This document shows positions 43,156-52,307 of a stretch of DNA of 64,000 nucleotides, one piece after another. The DNA comes from Roseivirga sp. BDSF3-8 (GTDB lineage: Bacteria; Bacteroidota; Bacteroidia; Cytophagales; Cyclobacteriaceae): assembly GCF_041449215.1 (NCBI RefSeq), contig NZ_JBGNFV010000001.1:5535001-5599000 (forward strand), read 5' to 3'. Made by a program: the position numbers and the translations under genes. Numbering within the stretch: the first letter of the stretch is position 1; each line of letters opens with the position of its first letter. The notes beneath the pieces are model-generated. The model was given only the letters and a program-made list of their open reading frames with translations, was not told the origin of the DNA and made no database searches.

Positions 43156-43866
43156 ATGGGATTTAACTCACAAAATTTTTTAATATTAGGTGCGAATTCA
43201 GGCATTGGAGAGCTCATTGCCAGTCAATTAATAGATAAAGGAGCTACTGTATATGGCACTAGCCGCAGCGGTAATGACCTCCCCGATGGGGTAAACAGCA
43301 TAGCTTTGGACGTAAATGACTTAGATGACCAGTTAAATGATTTGCCTGATCAATTACACGGCGTAGTTTATGCCATTGGCACTATCACCTTAAAACCTTT
43401 TCAGGCTCTTTCTTCAGAGCAATTTTTAGAGGACTATACTATTAATGTTCTGGGTGCTGTCAAAGTTCTGCAGAAAGTATATAAAAAACTGGTTAAGGCA
43501 GAAAATGCCAGTATTGTTCTATTTAGCACTGTTGCAGCAAAAGTAGGCCTGAATTTTCATACCAGCATAGCATCTGCCAAATCAGCAATAGAAGGGCTCG
43601 CAAGATCGCTCGCTTGCGAGTGGGCTCAAAAGAATATACGGGTTAACTGTATAGCCCCCAGCCTTACCGATACCCCTCTTGCAGAAAACCTTCTTAACAG
43701 TGAGGATAAGCGTGAGGCAGGAAAAAAAAGACACCCGATCGGAAGATATGGCAAACCAGAAGACATTGCATCCGCTTCTATGTTTCTTCTTTCAGATGAA
43801 AACACATGGATAACCGGACAAGTTTTATCTCTTGATGGCGGATTATCAACCTTACGGCCTATTTGA
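43156..43866 (+). CDS. Short-chain dehydrogenase/reductase
   Basis: 236 residues. Rossmann motif GANSGIGELIASQL, the segment YAIGTITLKPFQ, catalytic Ser in VLFSTVAAKVGLNFHTSIASAKSAIEGL. The usual YxxxK is here HTSIASAKSA, with Lys kept but the Tyr position not clearly filled, so activity is uncertain. The C-terminus DENTWITGQVLSLDGGLSTL is classical SDR. Substrate unknown. Confidence 0.85.
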   Translation: MGFNSQNFLILGANSGIGELIASQLIDKGATVYGTSRSGNDLPDGVNSIALDVNDLDDQLNDLPDQLHGVVYAIGTITLKPFQALSSEQFLEDYTINVLGAVKVLQKVYKKLVKAENASIVLFSTVAAKVGLNFHTSIASAKSAIEGLARSLACEWAQKNIRVNCIAPSLTDTPLAENLLNSEDKREAGKKRHPIGRYGKPEDIASASMFLLSDENTWITGQVLSLDGGLSTLRPI

Positions 43867-43901
43867 CAAATAATTAATTAAACCATTATACCTACAATTA
43901 C

Positions 43902-44348
43902 ATGCAAACTGTACTTGAAGAAGGCATCTACAACGAACTTGAACTTTACTCCGCAGCAAAACGCGCGAGCATCTTCATTGACCGGAAAAACAACTGTGTA
44001 ATCGTCCAGGCAACTGACACTTACATACCGATCGAAGAGTTCAAAATAATATTCCATAAGGTTGGCGAATTCGTAAAACAAAATGACCAAATAGAAAAAT
44101 TGGTCTTTGATAAGCGCTCGTTGAAAGTATTTCATCAACCGAGTATGGAATGGTATTTCACTCAATGGAAGATGGATGTGTTTCAATACGGCTTGAAAAA
44201 GCACCGCAAACTGCTTCCGGAAGATGAAGTGTTTCGTGATTCAGTTAAGATCGGGCGCGAAAAGATATTGCGCGAAAACCCTGATTTAGATCTTGATAAA
44301 CTGGATATCAGGTATTACGAATCGCTGAAAGAGGCACTGGAAAATTAA
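43902..44348 (+). CDS. Conserved-looking cytoplasmic protein, unknown function
   Basis: 148 residues with alternating beta/alpha pattern (ASIFIDRKNNCVIVQATDTYIPIEEFKIIFHKVGEFVKQ...KLVFDKRSL), resembling the STAS/SpoIIAA-like proteins common in Cytophagales, but no signature residue is clear. No signal or membrane segment. Followed 6 bp later by a coiled-coil gene. Confidence 0.6.
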   Translation: MQTVLEEGIYNELELYSAAKRASIFIDRKNNCVIVQATDTYIPIEEFKIIFHKVGEFVKQNDQIEKLVFDKRSLKVFHQPSMEWYFTQWKMDVFQYGLKKHRKLLPEDEVFRDSVKIGREKILRENPDLDLDKLDIRYYESLKEALEN

Positions 44349-44353
44349 AATGC

Positions 44354-44617
44354 ATGGAAGTAGCTGATACGGATGTGGATAAGCTTAAAGCTCAGATAGA
44401 TTTAGAGAAGGCTGAGATAGTTGCTTTGGAAACCAGGATAACAGAAATCAGATCTACCTTTCATGACAATGCTCACGTTCTTAAGAAAGAGTTATCTGAC
44501 CAGCATGAAGTCCTAAGAAAAATCATCCGCTATGCGAACAAACTGGAGCATCAGTTAGAAAACCTTAAACATAAAGTAAACTCTATGAAAAACCTGCATA
44601 AAACCAGCATGCATTAA
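44354..44617 (+). CDS. Small coiled-coil protein A
   Basis: 87 residues, almost all helical with heptad-like spacing (VDKLKAQIDLEKAEIVALETRITEI ... YANKLEHQLENLKHKVNSM). Its C-terminal half resembles coiled-coil protein B next door, suggesting duplication. Likely a scaffold or partner of the 43902 protein; function unknown. Confidence 0.6.
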   Translation: MEVADTDVDKLKAQIDLEKAEIVALETRITEIRSTFHDNAHVLKKELSDQHEVLRKIIRYANKLEHQLENLKHKVNSMKNLHKTSMH

Positions 44618-44691
44618 GGTTTTGTGCCCCATCTATTACCGACTACCACCCTGAATAGCATCTACTAAGTTACCATTAACAATTATTATTT

Positions 44692-44937
44692 ATGCGAACC
44701 CCTCCTGAGGCATTTCTTATTTTCAGGGAAGAATTAAAAAAAATCCAGAAGCAAAAGTCACAGCTTCAGGAACAGTATCAACATGAAGTTGATGAGCTTA
44801 CGGATGAGATCAGCTTTTTGAAAGAGCAAATTTCTTCTCAAAGGACGATGATGCAAATGGCGGTAGATCACGCTAAACGTCTGGAAAGTGAACTTAAGAC
44901 TATAAAGAAAACTCTTTCGACTCCAAAACCTGAATAA
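44692..44937 (+). CDS. Small coiled-coil protein B
   Basis: 81 residues, helical throughout after residue 10 (IFREELKKIQKQKSQLQEQY ... DHAKRLESELKTIKKTL). It shares the 'A(N/K)(K/R)LE.(Q/E)L' pattern with protein A. One base separates its stop from the next gene. Confidence 0.6.
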   Translation: MRTPPEAFLIFREELKKIQKQKSQLQEQYQHEVDELTDEISFLKEQISSQRTMMQMAVDHAKRLESELKTIKKTLSTPKPE

Positions 44938-44938
44938 A

Positions 44939-45577
44939 GTGAACGAATCTTCCATTCATTATACCGGAAAAGACATTGAAGGAATGGAAAAATTCTTTCG
45001 AAGAAATCTTATAAATTGTCTTAGTGGATTTAAGAGTGTCAACTTAATCGGTACAATTTCAGAAAACAGGGAAACTAATTTATCTGTTTTTAGTCAGGTA
45101 ATCCATGTGGGGGCCACACCTCCGCTTATGGGTATTTTATTCAGACCGCACTCCGTACCCAGACATACGTTGGAGAACATACTCTCTACAGAAGTTTTTA
45201 CCATTAACCATATTCACCCAGGCATATTCAAGCAGGCACACCAAACCAGCGCACGTTACCAGGTCAGTGAGTTTGACAGTACTGGCCTCACCCCTCTTTA
45301 TACAGGCCAAATTTCTGCTCCCTATGTTAAAGAGTCATTTCTAAGAATCGGATTACGGTTTCAGGAGAAGTATATTTTAATGAATGATACTGTATTGATA
45401 GTAGGTAAGGTAGAAGAACTGACCATTCCCCCAAAAATAATTCAAGAAGACGGATTTATTGACCTGGAAGCTATAAAAACCATAACTTGCTCAGGGCTTG
45501 ACAAATATCACACCACCTCATCCTTGGCACGCCTATCCTACCCTAAACCGGCCAAGCCATTATCCGAAATCCAATAA
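44939..45577 (+). CDS. Flavin reductase family protein
   Basis: 212 residues from a GTG at 44939 (HYTGKDIEGMEKFFRRNLINCLSGFKSVNLIGT), which keeps the N-terminal residues usual for this Bacteroidota group; ATG 44984 is an alternative. FMN-binding split-barrel pattern with PPLMGILFRPHSVPRHTLENI and FTINH. It probably binds FMN; whether it supplies reduced flavin to a partner is unknown. Confidence 0.82.
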   Translation: MNESSIHYTGKDIEGMEKFFRRNLINCLSGFKSVNLIGTISENRETNLSVFSQVIHVGATPPLMGILFRPHSVPRHTLENILSTEVFTINHIHPGIFKQAHQTSARYQVSEFDSTGLTPLYTGQISAPYVKESFLRIGLRFQEKYILMNDTVLIVGKVEELTIPPKIIQEDGFIDLEAIKTITCSGLDKYHTTSSLARLSYPKPAKPLSEIQ

Positions 45578-45665
45578 TTTTTTTCTCATACTCAGGGTTA
45601 CATTTTAGGCAAAGTGACATTAAAGATTGTACGTGTAAACATCGGTCATCTTTAAGTCAATTATT

Positions 45666-46127
45666 ATGAATATTGCCATGGGTTTATCGGAGGATATCCA
45701 TCAGAAAGAGTTTAGCGGAGTATATCAAAAATCTCTTATTAACCTAATCTACACCTCAAATCACATCATTTACAAGGCCAATGCTTTTTTTAAGAAATAT
45801 GGCCTCACCCGTCAGCAATACAACGTCCTTCGCATTCTTCGCGGCCATCAATCGGACGGCGCATCGGTAAACGTGATTAAAAACCGTATGTTGGATAAAA
45901 TGTCTGATGCCTCCCGCATAGTGGAAAGGCTTAGAGTAAAAGGACTGGTGGAGCGGCATCAGGACAGGGAGGACCGGAGGGCTGTCACAGTAACCATTAC
46001 AGACAAGGGAGTAAACCTTCTTCAAAAAATGGATAATAGCGTAAAAGTCCTTGAAGAAGATTTCAGAAAGCTTTCTACTGAGGAAGCAGACTTATTGAAT
46101 GAACTGCTCGACAGATTGAGAGACTGA
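45666..46127 (+). CDS. MarR family transcriptional regulator
   Basis: 153 residues. Winged helix: FFKKYGLTRQQYNVLRILRGH, VNVIKNRMLDKMSDASRIVERLRVKGLVERHQDREDRRAVTVTITDKG. The DRRAV wing is typical of MarR. Stands alone; target unknown, perhaps itself or the neighbouring flavin reductase-like gene. Confidence 0.92.
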   Translation: MNIAMGLSEDIHQKEFSGVYQKSLINLIYTSNHIIYKANAFFKKYGLTRQQYNVLRILRGHQSDGASVNVIKNRMLDKMSDASRIVERLRVKGLVERHQDREDRRAVTVTITDKGVNLLQKMDNSVKVLEEDFRKLSTEEADLLNELLDRLRD

Positions 46128-46181
46128 AAAGCCTATACGTATACATCCTAAACATTGCCTATCACAGGGGGTTTTCTTCAC

Positions 46182-47234
46182 ATGAGTAGAAAACCCCTTC
46201 TTGTTTTTACTGACAAAGGTATTTATTGCCCGCAAGGTAAATTTTTTATTGATCCCTGGAAGCCTGTGAACCGTGCGATCATAACTCATGCTCACTCTGA
46301 CCATGCCCGGTGGGGTAGCAAATATTATCTTTCTCATCTCCATTCTATACCTGTTTTAAAACACCGGCTAGGACATGATATAACCTGTGAAGGTATTGAC
46401 TATGGTGAACCTCGCATGATCAATGGTGTACAGGTAACATTTTTTCCGGCGGGTCACATTCCCGGATCTGCCCAGGCCAGAGTAACCTATAAAGATGAAG
46501 TATGGGTAGCCAGTGGCGATTATAAAACAGAAGATGACGGTTTTTGCACCCCCTTTGAGCCTGTAGGCTGTCATACCTTTATCACAGAATCAACTTTTGG
46601 GTTACCCATTTATAAATGGGAAAAACAGGCAGACATATTCAAAGAAGTGAATCAATGGTGGCAAAAAAATAAGAGCGAAGGAAAAGCATCTATTCTCTGC
46701 GGCTATGCATTAGGAAAAGCTCAACGAATGCTTACCAATATAGACCCCTCTATCGGAAAAATCTTTGTACACGGGGCTATTCACAATACTAATGAAGCTC
46801 TTTTACAAGCGGGTTTAAAGCTCCCCGACACGGAAAGAGTCACCGCAGATACTAATAAGAAAGAGTTTCCCGGAAGCCTCATAGTGGCTCCACCCTCAGC
46901 CCTTGGCTCCTCCTGGATAAGAAAATTCCGTCCTTATAGCTCAGCCATAGGCAGCGGATGGATGAATTTACGCGGAGCCAAACGCAGAAGGGCTGTAGAC
47001 CGGGGATTTATACTAAGTGACCATGCAGACTGGAATGGACTGAACGAAGCAGTAAAAGCCACGGGGGCTCAAAAAGTATTTGTCACTCATGGCTATACAG
47101 CAGCATTCAGTTTTTGGCTAAAGGGTAAAGGTATTGATGCTGAGGAGGTAAAAACTCAATATGAGGGTGAACTCTCAGAAATTAATGAAGGTAGTTCATC
47201 ACAAAATACCGAAAAGGAACTGAATGAAGCGTAA
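46182..47234 (+). CDS. Ligase-associated DNA exonuclease (metallo-beta-lactamase fold)
   Basis: 350 residues from ATG 46182 (MSRKPLLVFTDKG); a TTG at 46155 is rejected. MBL/beta-CASP metal site: ITHAHSDHARWG, PAGHIPGSAQ, SGDYKTEDD, HTFITESTFG and ILSDHADW. It matches the exonuclease of the ligase-associated repair set (exonuclease, ATP-dependent ligase, Lhr-like helicase, PdeM); the other three lie at 50.7-56.2 kb, here split off by hppA and a patatin gene. Confidence 0.9.
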   Translation: MSRKPLLVFTDKGIYCPQGKFFIDPWKPVNRAIITHAHSDHARWGSKYYLSHLHSIPVLKHRLGHDITCEGIDYGEPRMINGVQVTFFPAGHIPGSAQARVTYKDEVWVASGDYKTEDDGFCTPFEPVGCHTFITESTFGLPIYKWEKQADIFKEVNQWWQKNKSEGKASILCGYALGKAQRMLTNIDPSIGKIFVHGAIHNTNEALLQAGLKLPDTERVTADTNKKEFPGSLIVAPPSALGSSWIRKFRPYSSAIGSGWMNLRGAKRRRAVDRGFILSDHADWNGLNEAVKATGAQKVFVTHGYTAAFSFWLKGKGIDAEEVKTQYEGELSEINEGSSSQNTEKELNEA

Positions 47235-47347
47235 GACACTTTAGTACGAACAAAAAGCAGGAATGTTTTAGCTCACCATTAAATAATTTTAATTATTTCC
47301 CTCATCTTCTATCTTTGTCGGGATTTTAAAATAACGACGAAGAAAGA

Positions 47348-49600
47348 ATGGATTCAATCATTTACGTGATTCCCTTTCTGGGCATTATCGGTCTAATAGT
47401 TATGGCCGTAAAATCTGCCTGGATATCTAAGCAAGACGCTGGTGATAAAAACATGATGGAACTTGCCGGTCATATTGCCGAAGGGGCTATGGCGTTCCTC
47501 AAAGCGGAATGGAAAGTACTGGCCATTTTTGCTGTGATAGCAGGCGCTCTTCTTGCCTGGTCCGGAACCACGGTAGAGAACTCTAGCCCTGTCGTAGCGA
47601 TATCTTTCGTTATAGGTGCTGTATTCTCTGCACTTGCCGGCTATATTGGTATGAATGTCGCTACCAAAGCTAATGTTCGTACAACCCAGGCTGCTCGTAC
47701 CAGCCTTGCACAAGCGTTAAAAGTATCATTCACCGGAGGCTCCGTAATGGGACTCGGGGTAGCAGGACTTGCTGTTTTCGGACTTGGTTCCCTTTTCATT
47801 GTGTTTTACACAATTTATGTGGTTAACACCGGTGCCGATGTAAATGGCCTTGCCATGGAAAAAGCTTTGGAAGTACTTGCAGGATTTTCCCTTGGTGCGG
47901 AAAGTATTGCCCTTTTTGCTCGTGTAGGTGGTGGTATTTATACTAAAGCTGCTGACGTAGGGGCCGACCTGGTAGGAAAAGTTGAAGCTGGAATCCCTGA
48001 GGATGACCCCAGAAACCCCGCTACTATTGCAGATAACGTAGGTGACAATGTAGGTGATGTCGCCGGTATGGGAGCTGACCTTTTCGGATCATATGTAGCT
48101 ACTATCCTGGCTACCATGGTACTTGGTCGTGAGATCAGATCTGTTGATAATTTTGGTGGTATTGCTCCGGTACTACTCCCTATGATGATCGCAGGGCTCG
48201 GTCTTATATTCTCAATTGTAGGTACCTGGTTCGTTCGTGTTAAAGATGAGAACGGAAATGTACAAAAGGCACTGAACCTTGGTAACTGGTCGTCAATCAT
48301 ATTAACAGCCATTGCCTCATACTTCCTGGTTACTTATATGCTTCCTGACAGCATGGCCATTCGTGGCTTTTCTTTCACTCCTCTAGATGTCTTCGTGGCC
48401 ATTATTATTGGTCTGGTAGTAGGTGCACTCATGAGTATAATTACTGAGTACTACACTGCTATGGGTCGTCGTCCCGTGAACTCCATTGTAACCCAGTCTT
48501 CTACCGGTCATGCAACTAACATCATTGGTGGCCTATCAGTTGGTATGGAATCTACAGTAATGCCGATCCTCGTACTGGCAGCCGGCATTGTTGGCTCATA
48601 TTCTTTTGCCGGTCTATACGGCGTGGCTATTGCCGCTGCAGGTATGATGGCAACTACAGCTATGCAGCTTGCTATTGATGCTTTCGGTCCTATTGCTGAT
48701 AATGCCGGTGGTATAGCCGAAATGAGTGGTCTTCCTGAGGAAGTACGTAAGCGGACAGATAACCTTGACGCAGTAGGTAACACTACCGCTGCTGCTGGTA
48801 AAGGATTTGCCATTGCCTCTGCTGCACTTACTGCCCTGGCACTTTTTGCAGCCTTTGTAGGTGTGGCTGGCATTAACTCTATCGACCTTTACAAAGCCCC
48901 TGTGCTTGCCGCCCTGTTTATTGGCGCCATGATACCTTTCATTTTCTCCTCGTTGGCTATCGCCGCAGTAGGCCGTGCAGCCATGGATATGGTGAAAGAA
49001 GTTCGCCGCCAATTCCGTGAAATACCAGGCATTATGGAATACAAAGCCAAGCCTGAATACGAAAAGTGCGTGGAGATTTCTACTCAGGCCTCAATTCGTG
49101 AAATGATCCTGCCTGGTGCTATCGCTCTCGTAGCCCCTCTTATCGTCGGGTTTGGACTGAAAGGCGTTTTTGCTGAAGCTTCGTCTGCAGAAATCCTTGG
49201 CGGTATGCTGGCGGGGATTACCGTATCCGGCGTACTTATGGGAATGTTCCAGAACAACGCAGGTGGTGCATGGGATAACGCTAAGAAGTCATTCGAGAAA
49301 GGCGCCATGATTAACGGCAAAATCGAATACAAAGGGTCTGAGGCACATAAAGCATCTGTGACCGGCGATACGGTAGGTGACCCTTTTAAAGACACCTCTG
49401 GCCCTAGCATGAATATTCTAATTAAGCTTACCTCTATTGTAGCCCTGATCATTGCTCCTCATATAGCCGTGGACACAGACCATAGCGAATCTGCTGCTAT
49501 TCAGGAAGAAGTAAAGGAAATCAGTGTGCAGGCAGAAGAAAGCCCTGTAACCGAAACTGAGACAATAGAGGTTGTTGAAGTAATAGAGAAGGCCAACTAA
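47348..49600 (+). CDS. hppA: Membrane-bound ion-pumping pyrophosphatase
   Basis: 750 residues with about 16 transmembrane helices. PPi/metal site motifs: [38 protein letters not shown], and [25 protein letters not shown] has Ala where K+-independent enzymes have Lys, so a K+-dependent H+ or Na+ pump is expected. The last ~50 residues are an acidic soluble tail ([22 protein letters not shown]...) unusual for the family. TATCTTTG at 47310-47317 fits a -7 box. It energises the inner membrane from PPi. Confidence 0.95.
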   Translation: MDSIIYVIPFLGIIGLIVMAVKSAWISKQDAGDKNMMELAGHIAEGAMAFLKAEWKVLAIFAVIAGALLAWSGTTVENSSPVVAISFVIGAVFSALAGYIGMNVATKANVRTTQAARTSLAQALKVSFTGGSVMGLGVAGLAVFGLGSLFIVFYTIYVVNTGADVNGLAMEKALEVLAGFSLGAESIALFARVGGGIYTKAADVGADLVGKVEAGIPEDDPRNPATIADNVGDNVGDVAGMGADLFGSYVATILATMVLGREIRSVDNFGGIAPVLLPMMIAGLGLIFSIVGTWFVRVKDENGNVQKALNLGNWSSIILTAIASYFLVTYMLPDSMAIRGFSFTPLDVFVAIIIGLVVGALMSIITEYYTAMGRRPVNSIVTQSSTGHATNIIGGLSVGMESTVMPILVLAAGIVGSYSFAGLYGVAIAAAGMMATTAMQLAIDAFGPIADNAGGIAEMSGLPEEVRKRTDNLDAVGNTTAAAGKGFAIASAALTALALFAAFVGVAGINSIDLYKAPVLAALFIGAMIPFIFSSLAIAAVGRAAMDMVKEVRRQFREIPGIMEYKAKPEYEKCVEISTQASIREMILPGAIALVAPLIVGFGLKGVFAEASSAEILGGMLAGITVSGVLMGMFQNNAGGAWDNAKKSFEKGAMINGKIEYKGSEAHKASVTGDTVGDPFKDTSGPSMNILIKLTSIVALIIAPHIAVDTDHSESAAIQEEVKEISVQAEESPVTETETIEVVEVIEKAN

Positions 49601-49625
49601 TATTGGTTGAGAACACTATACGGAG

Positions 49626-49653
49626 GGCTGCCTGCATATGCGGGCAGCCTTTT
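49626..49653. terminator. Terminator between hppA and patatin gene
   Basis: GGCTGCC (49626-49632) pairs with GGCAGCC (49643-49649) with extra GC pairing in the loop; T4 follows on the plus strand. It serves hppA and possibly the convergent gene. Confidence 0.8.
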
Positions 49654-49665
49654 ATTTTGACATCT

Positions 49666-50505
49666 TTATGCACTAAACCTTTTCCTAAAAGTACTGATCC
49701 AACCGTTAGGAGAAGGTGTATGGCAAGGGGCTTTTATTTCCTCTATCCCTTTCATCGTAGCTTCATACCCTATCTCGAATAGCTCATCAGCCTTTCCGAA
49801 ATCAAAAATTGTGTAATTTCTTGCTTGCTTTGGTTCGATCAGATGATCACAGGCTTTAAGCTTATCCTTTACCGTTTGCCATACTGCCAGCGCAAACGTA
49901 CGGGCAATAATATGCGCCATTCCATTTACCTCCTGCTCACCTGAAATGCAGTTGACATGAACACCTATTAGCTTCTTGCAGCAATCACGAATACAATCTA
50001 CCGGGAAATTATTCGTGAGTCCTCCGTCAACATAATAATGGTCACCAATCTGGACAGGCTCAAATAAAACAGGCAAAGTAGCCGAAGCCAGTACCTTATC
50101 ATACAAGGTCCCTGATTTAAAAATGACATTTTCCCCTGTATTAATATTGGTAGTCGAAACATATAGAGGCTTTTGCAGGTAGTTAAAATTATCTGTCCGG
50201 ATGTAGCTCTTGAGCACCTCCCGAAGAAAATCAAGCTGTAAAAATCCAAGCCGGGGAATTCGCAAGGAAAATGTTTTGGCAAGTTGTTTTCCACGAAACA
50301 CTTCTCTGATAGCAGCAGGGCTTAGTCCCGCTGCGTATAATGCACCGATGACGGCTCCCATACTCGTTCCAGCAACACATCCAACCTTAACACCAGATTC
50401 TTCCAGCGCCTGCAGAACGCCAATGCTCATAATTGTCCTTGCCCCGCCTCCGCTTATTACAAGTCCTGTATCCGTTACCGGTTGCCTATTTTCGTTTTCG
50501 CCCAT
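49666..50505 (-). CDS. Patatin-like phospholipase (RssA type)
   Basis: 279 residues. Oxyanion GGGARTIMSIGVLQAL, nucleophile elbow GTSMG, and the dyad Asp in VDGGLTNNFPVD. Patatin-like lipid acyl hydrolase of the RssA/NTE group; no signal peptide. It breaks the exonuclease-ligase gene group by position. Confidence 0.92.
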   Translation of the reverse strand: MGENENRQPVTDTGLVISGGGARTIMSIGVLQALEESGVKVGCVAGTSMGAVIGALYAAGLSPAAIREVFRGKQLAKTFSLRIPRLGFLQLDFLREVLKSYIRTDNFNYLQKPLYVSTTNINTGENVIFKSGTLYDKVLASATLPVLFEPVQIGDHYYVDGGLTNNFPVDCIRDCCKKLIGVHVNCISGEQEVNGMAHIIARTFALAVWQTVKDKLKACDHLIEPKQARNYTIFDFGKADELFEIGYEATMKGIEEIKAPCHTPSPNGWISTFRKRFSA

Positions 50506-50670
50506 CTTAGCCTCCTTTCATTTCTTAACGAATAGTAAGGCAAAAGTTTGCACCCCACTCACCTAATTGTTTAAAAACGACATAAAAACCTTCTTTACAA
50601 CATGGGGTTCATGACAGTGAATACACAGTATCTATTGAACATGGGTAGTCATTATTAGTCAGAAACGATA

Positions 50671-50676
50671 AGGAGG
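50671..50676 (+). promoter_or_regulatory. Strong Shine-Dalgarno before a TTG start
   Basis: AGGAGG at 50671-50676 lies four bases before the TTG of the ligase gene. It fixes this start in an organism where such sites are rare. Confidence 0.55.
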
Positions 50677-50680
50677 CTAT

Positions 50681-52306
50681 TTGAAACAATTCGCTCAACT
50701 CTTTACGGAATTAGATCAAACCAACAAGACCAATGAAAAGGTAGCAGCACTTAAACGCTACTTTTCCCTGGCTCCTGACCAGGATAAACTGTGGGCCTTG
50801 GCCTTATTTACTCACAAAAGACCTAAGCGGCAGGTCAACAGCCCCTTGCTACGCCAGTGGGCTCGCGAACAGGCGGGCATTCCAGAGTGGTTATTTGATG
50901 AATCCTACCATGTAGTAGGTGACCTGGCAGAAACTATGTCCCTCCTACTCCCCTTTCCAAGCCAGGAAAACGATGAAGGCCTCACCTACTGGATGGAATA
51001 CATTCTTGCCATGGCTGGTATGGAGGAAGAGGAAAAGAAATACCATATCCTGCAGGCCTGGGATCGGATGACTAAATACGAGCGATTTGTCTTTACAAAG
51101 CTAATGACCGGTGGCTTCAGACTGGGTGTATCTCAGGCTTTGGTGGTCCGTGCTATTGCAGAGGTAAATGATATAGATAAAGCCATTATCGCGCACCGGA
51201 TCATGGGTAACTGGACCCCACAAAGTGAAACTTTTGAAAGCCTTGTTCTGGAAGAGAGCCAGGGAGATGACCTGAGTCGCCCCTACCCTTTCTACCTTGC
51301 TTATCCTCTTGAGAGTGCCCCTGAAGAGTTAGGCAGCCCCTACCAATGGCAGGCTGAGTGGAAGTGGGACGGCATTCGCAGTCAATTTATATTTCGAGGA
51401 GGGAATGTTTATATATGGTCTCGTGGGGAGGAGTTAATTACTGACAAGTTTCCTGAACTACATGCACTACAGGACTACCTTCCCGACGATGTGGTTATCG
51501 ATGCAGAAATAATGCCTTATAAAGACGGGACTCCCCTCCCCTTTGCCTCTCTGCAGACTCGGATAGGTCGTAAAAATGTCACGAAAAACATCCTTAAAAA
51601 GGCTCCGGCGGTACTTTTTGCCTATGACCTGCTGGAGTTACATGGAGAGGATCTGAGAAAGGAGCCTATGAGCAAACGCAGGTCTTTGCTCGAGGAAATA
51701 GCAGATGAAGCCGCAAAAAGTGGCGTGCTACTACTGTCTCCCACTGTTAATTTCGCTTCTTGGAGTGACTTAGCCCACTTAAGAGAAAAAAGCAGAGAGT
51801 ATTATGCTGAAGGGTTTATGCTGAAGCATGTTGACTCTCCCTACCAGGTAGGGAGGAAGCGGGGCGACTGGTGGAAGTGGAAAGTGGAGCCTCTATCTAT
51901 AGATGGAGTACTGTTGTATGCTCAGAAAGGACATGGCCGGCGAGCAGACCTATACTCAGACTATACCTTTGCCGTATGGGACGTGGACACCCTGGTTCCT
52001 TTTGCCAAGGCTTACTCAGGGCTTACCGATACTGAGATGAAGAAAGTGGACAATTTCGTTAAGCGCAACACGAAAGAACGGTTTGGGCCCGTACGAACAG
52101 TAAAGCCGGAGCTGGTCTTTGAGATAGGATTTGAAGGTATTCAGTCAAGTAGTCGGCATAAAAGTGGGGTAGCCGTCCGCTTTCCACGAATGCTGCGATG
52201 GCGCCTTGATAAAAAGCCGGAAGAAGCCAACACACTGGAAGAGTTACAAAGCTTGTTAGAAGTGTATGGACCAGATTCGCCAAAAATCTCCGAAACCAAT
52301 AATTAA
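50681..52306 (+). CDS. ATP-dependent DNA ligase
   Basis: 541 residues. Start is a TTG, supported by AGGAGG upstream and by the family N-terminus (MKQFAQLFTELDQTNKTNEKV). Adenylation Lys in EWKWDGIRSQ, nucleotidyltransferase motifs VIDAEIMPYKDG, LFAYDLLELHGEDL, AEGFMLKHVDSPYQVGRK and WWKWK. The central repair ligase of the ligase-associated set. The helicase gene starts 1 bp after its stop. Confidence 0.93.
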   Translation: MKQFAQLFTELDQTNKTNEKVAALKRYFSLAPDQDKLWALALFTHKRPKRQVNSPLLRQWAREQAGIPEWLFDESYHVVGDLAETMSLLLPFPSQENDEGLTYWMEYILAMAGMEEEEKKYHILQAWDRMTKYERFVFTKLMTGGFRLGVSQALVVRAIAEVNDIDKAIIAHRIMGNWTPQSETFESLVLEESQGDDLSRPYPFYLAYPLESAPEELGSPYQWQAEWKWDGIRSQFIFRGGNVYIWSRGEELITDKFPELHALQDYLPDDVVIDAEIMPYKDGTPLPFASLQTRIGRKNVTKNILKKAPAVLFAYDLLELHGEDLRKEPMSKRRSLLEEIADEAAKSGVLLLSPTVNFASWSDLAHLREKSREYYAEGFMLKHVDSPYQVGRKRGDWWKWKVEPLSIDGVLLYAQKGHGRRADLYSDYTFAVWDVDTLVPFAKAYSGLTDTEMKKVDNFVKRNTKERFGPVRTVKPELVFEIGFEGIQSSSRHKSGVAVRFPRMLRWRLDKKPEEANTLEELQSLLEVYGPDSPKISETNN

Positions 52307-52307
52307 A

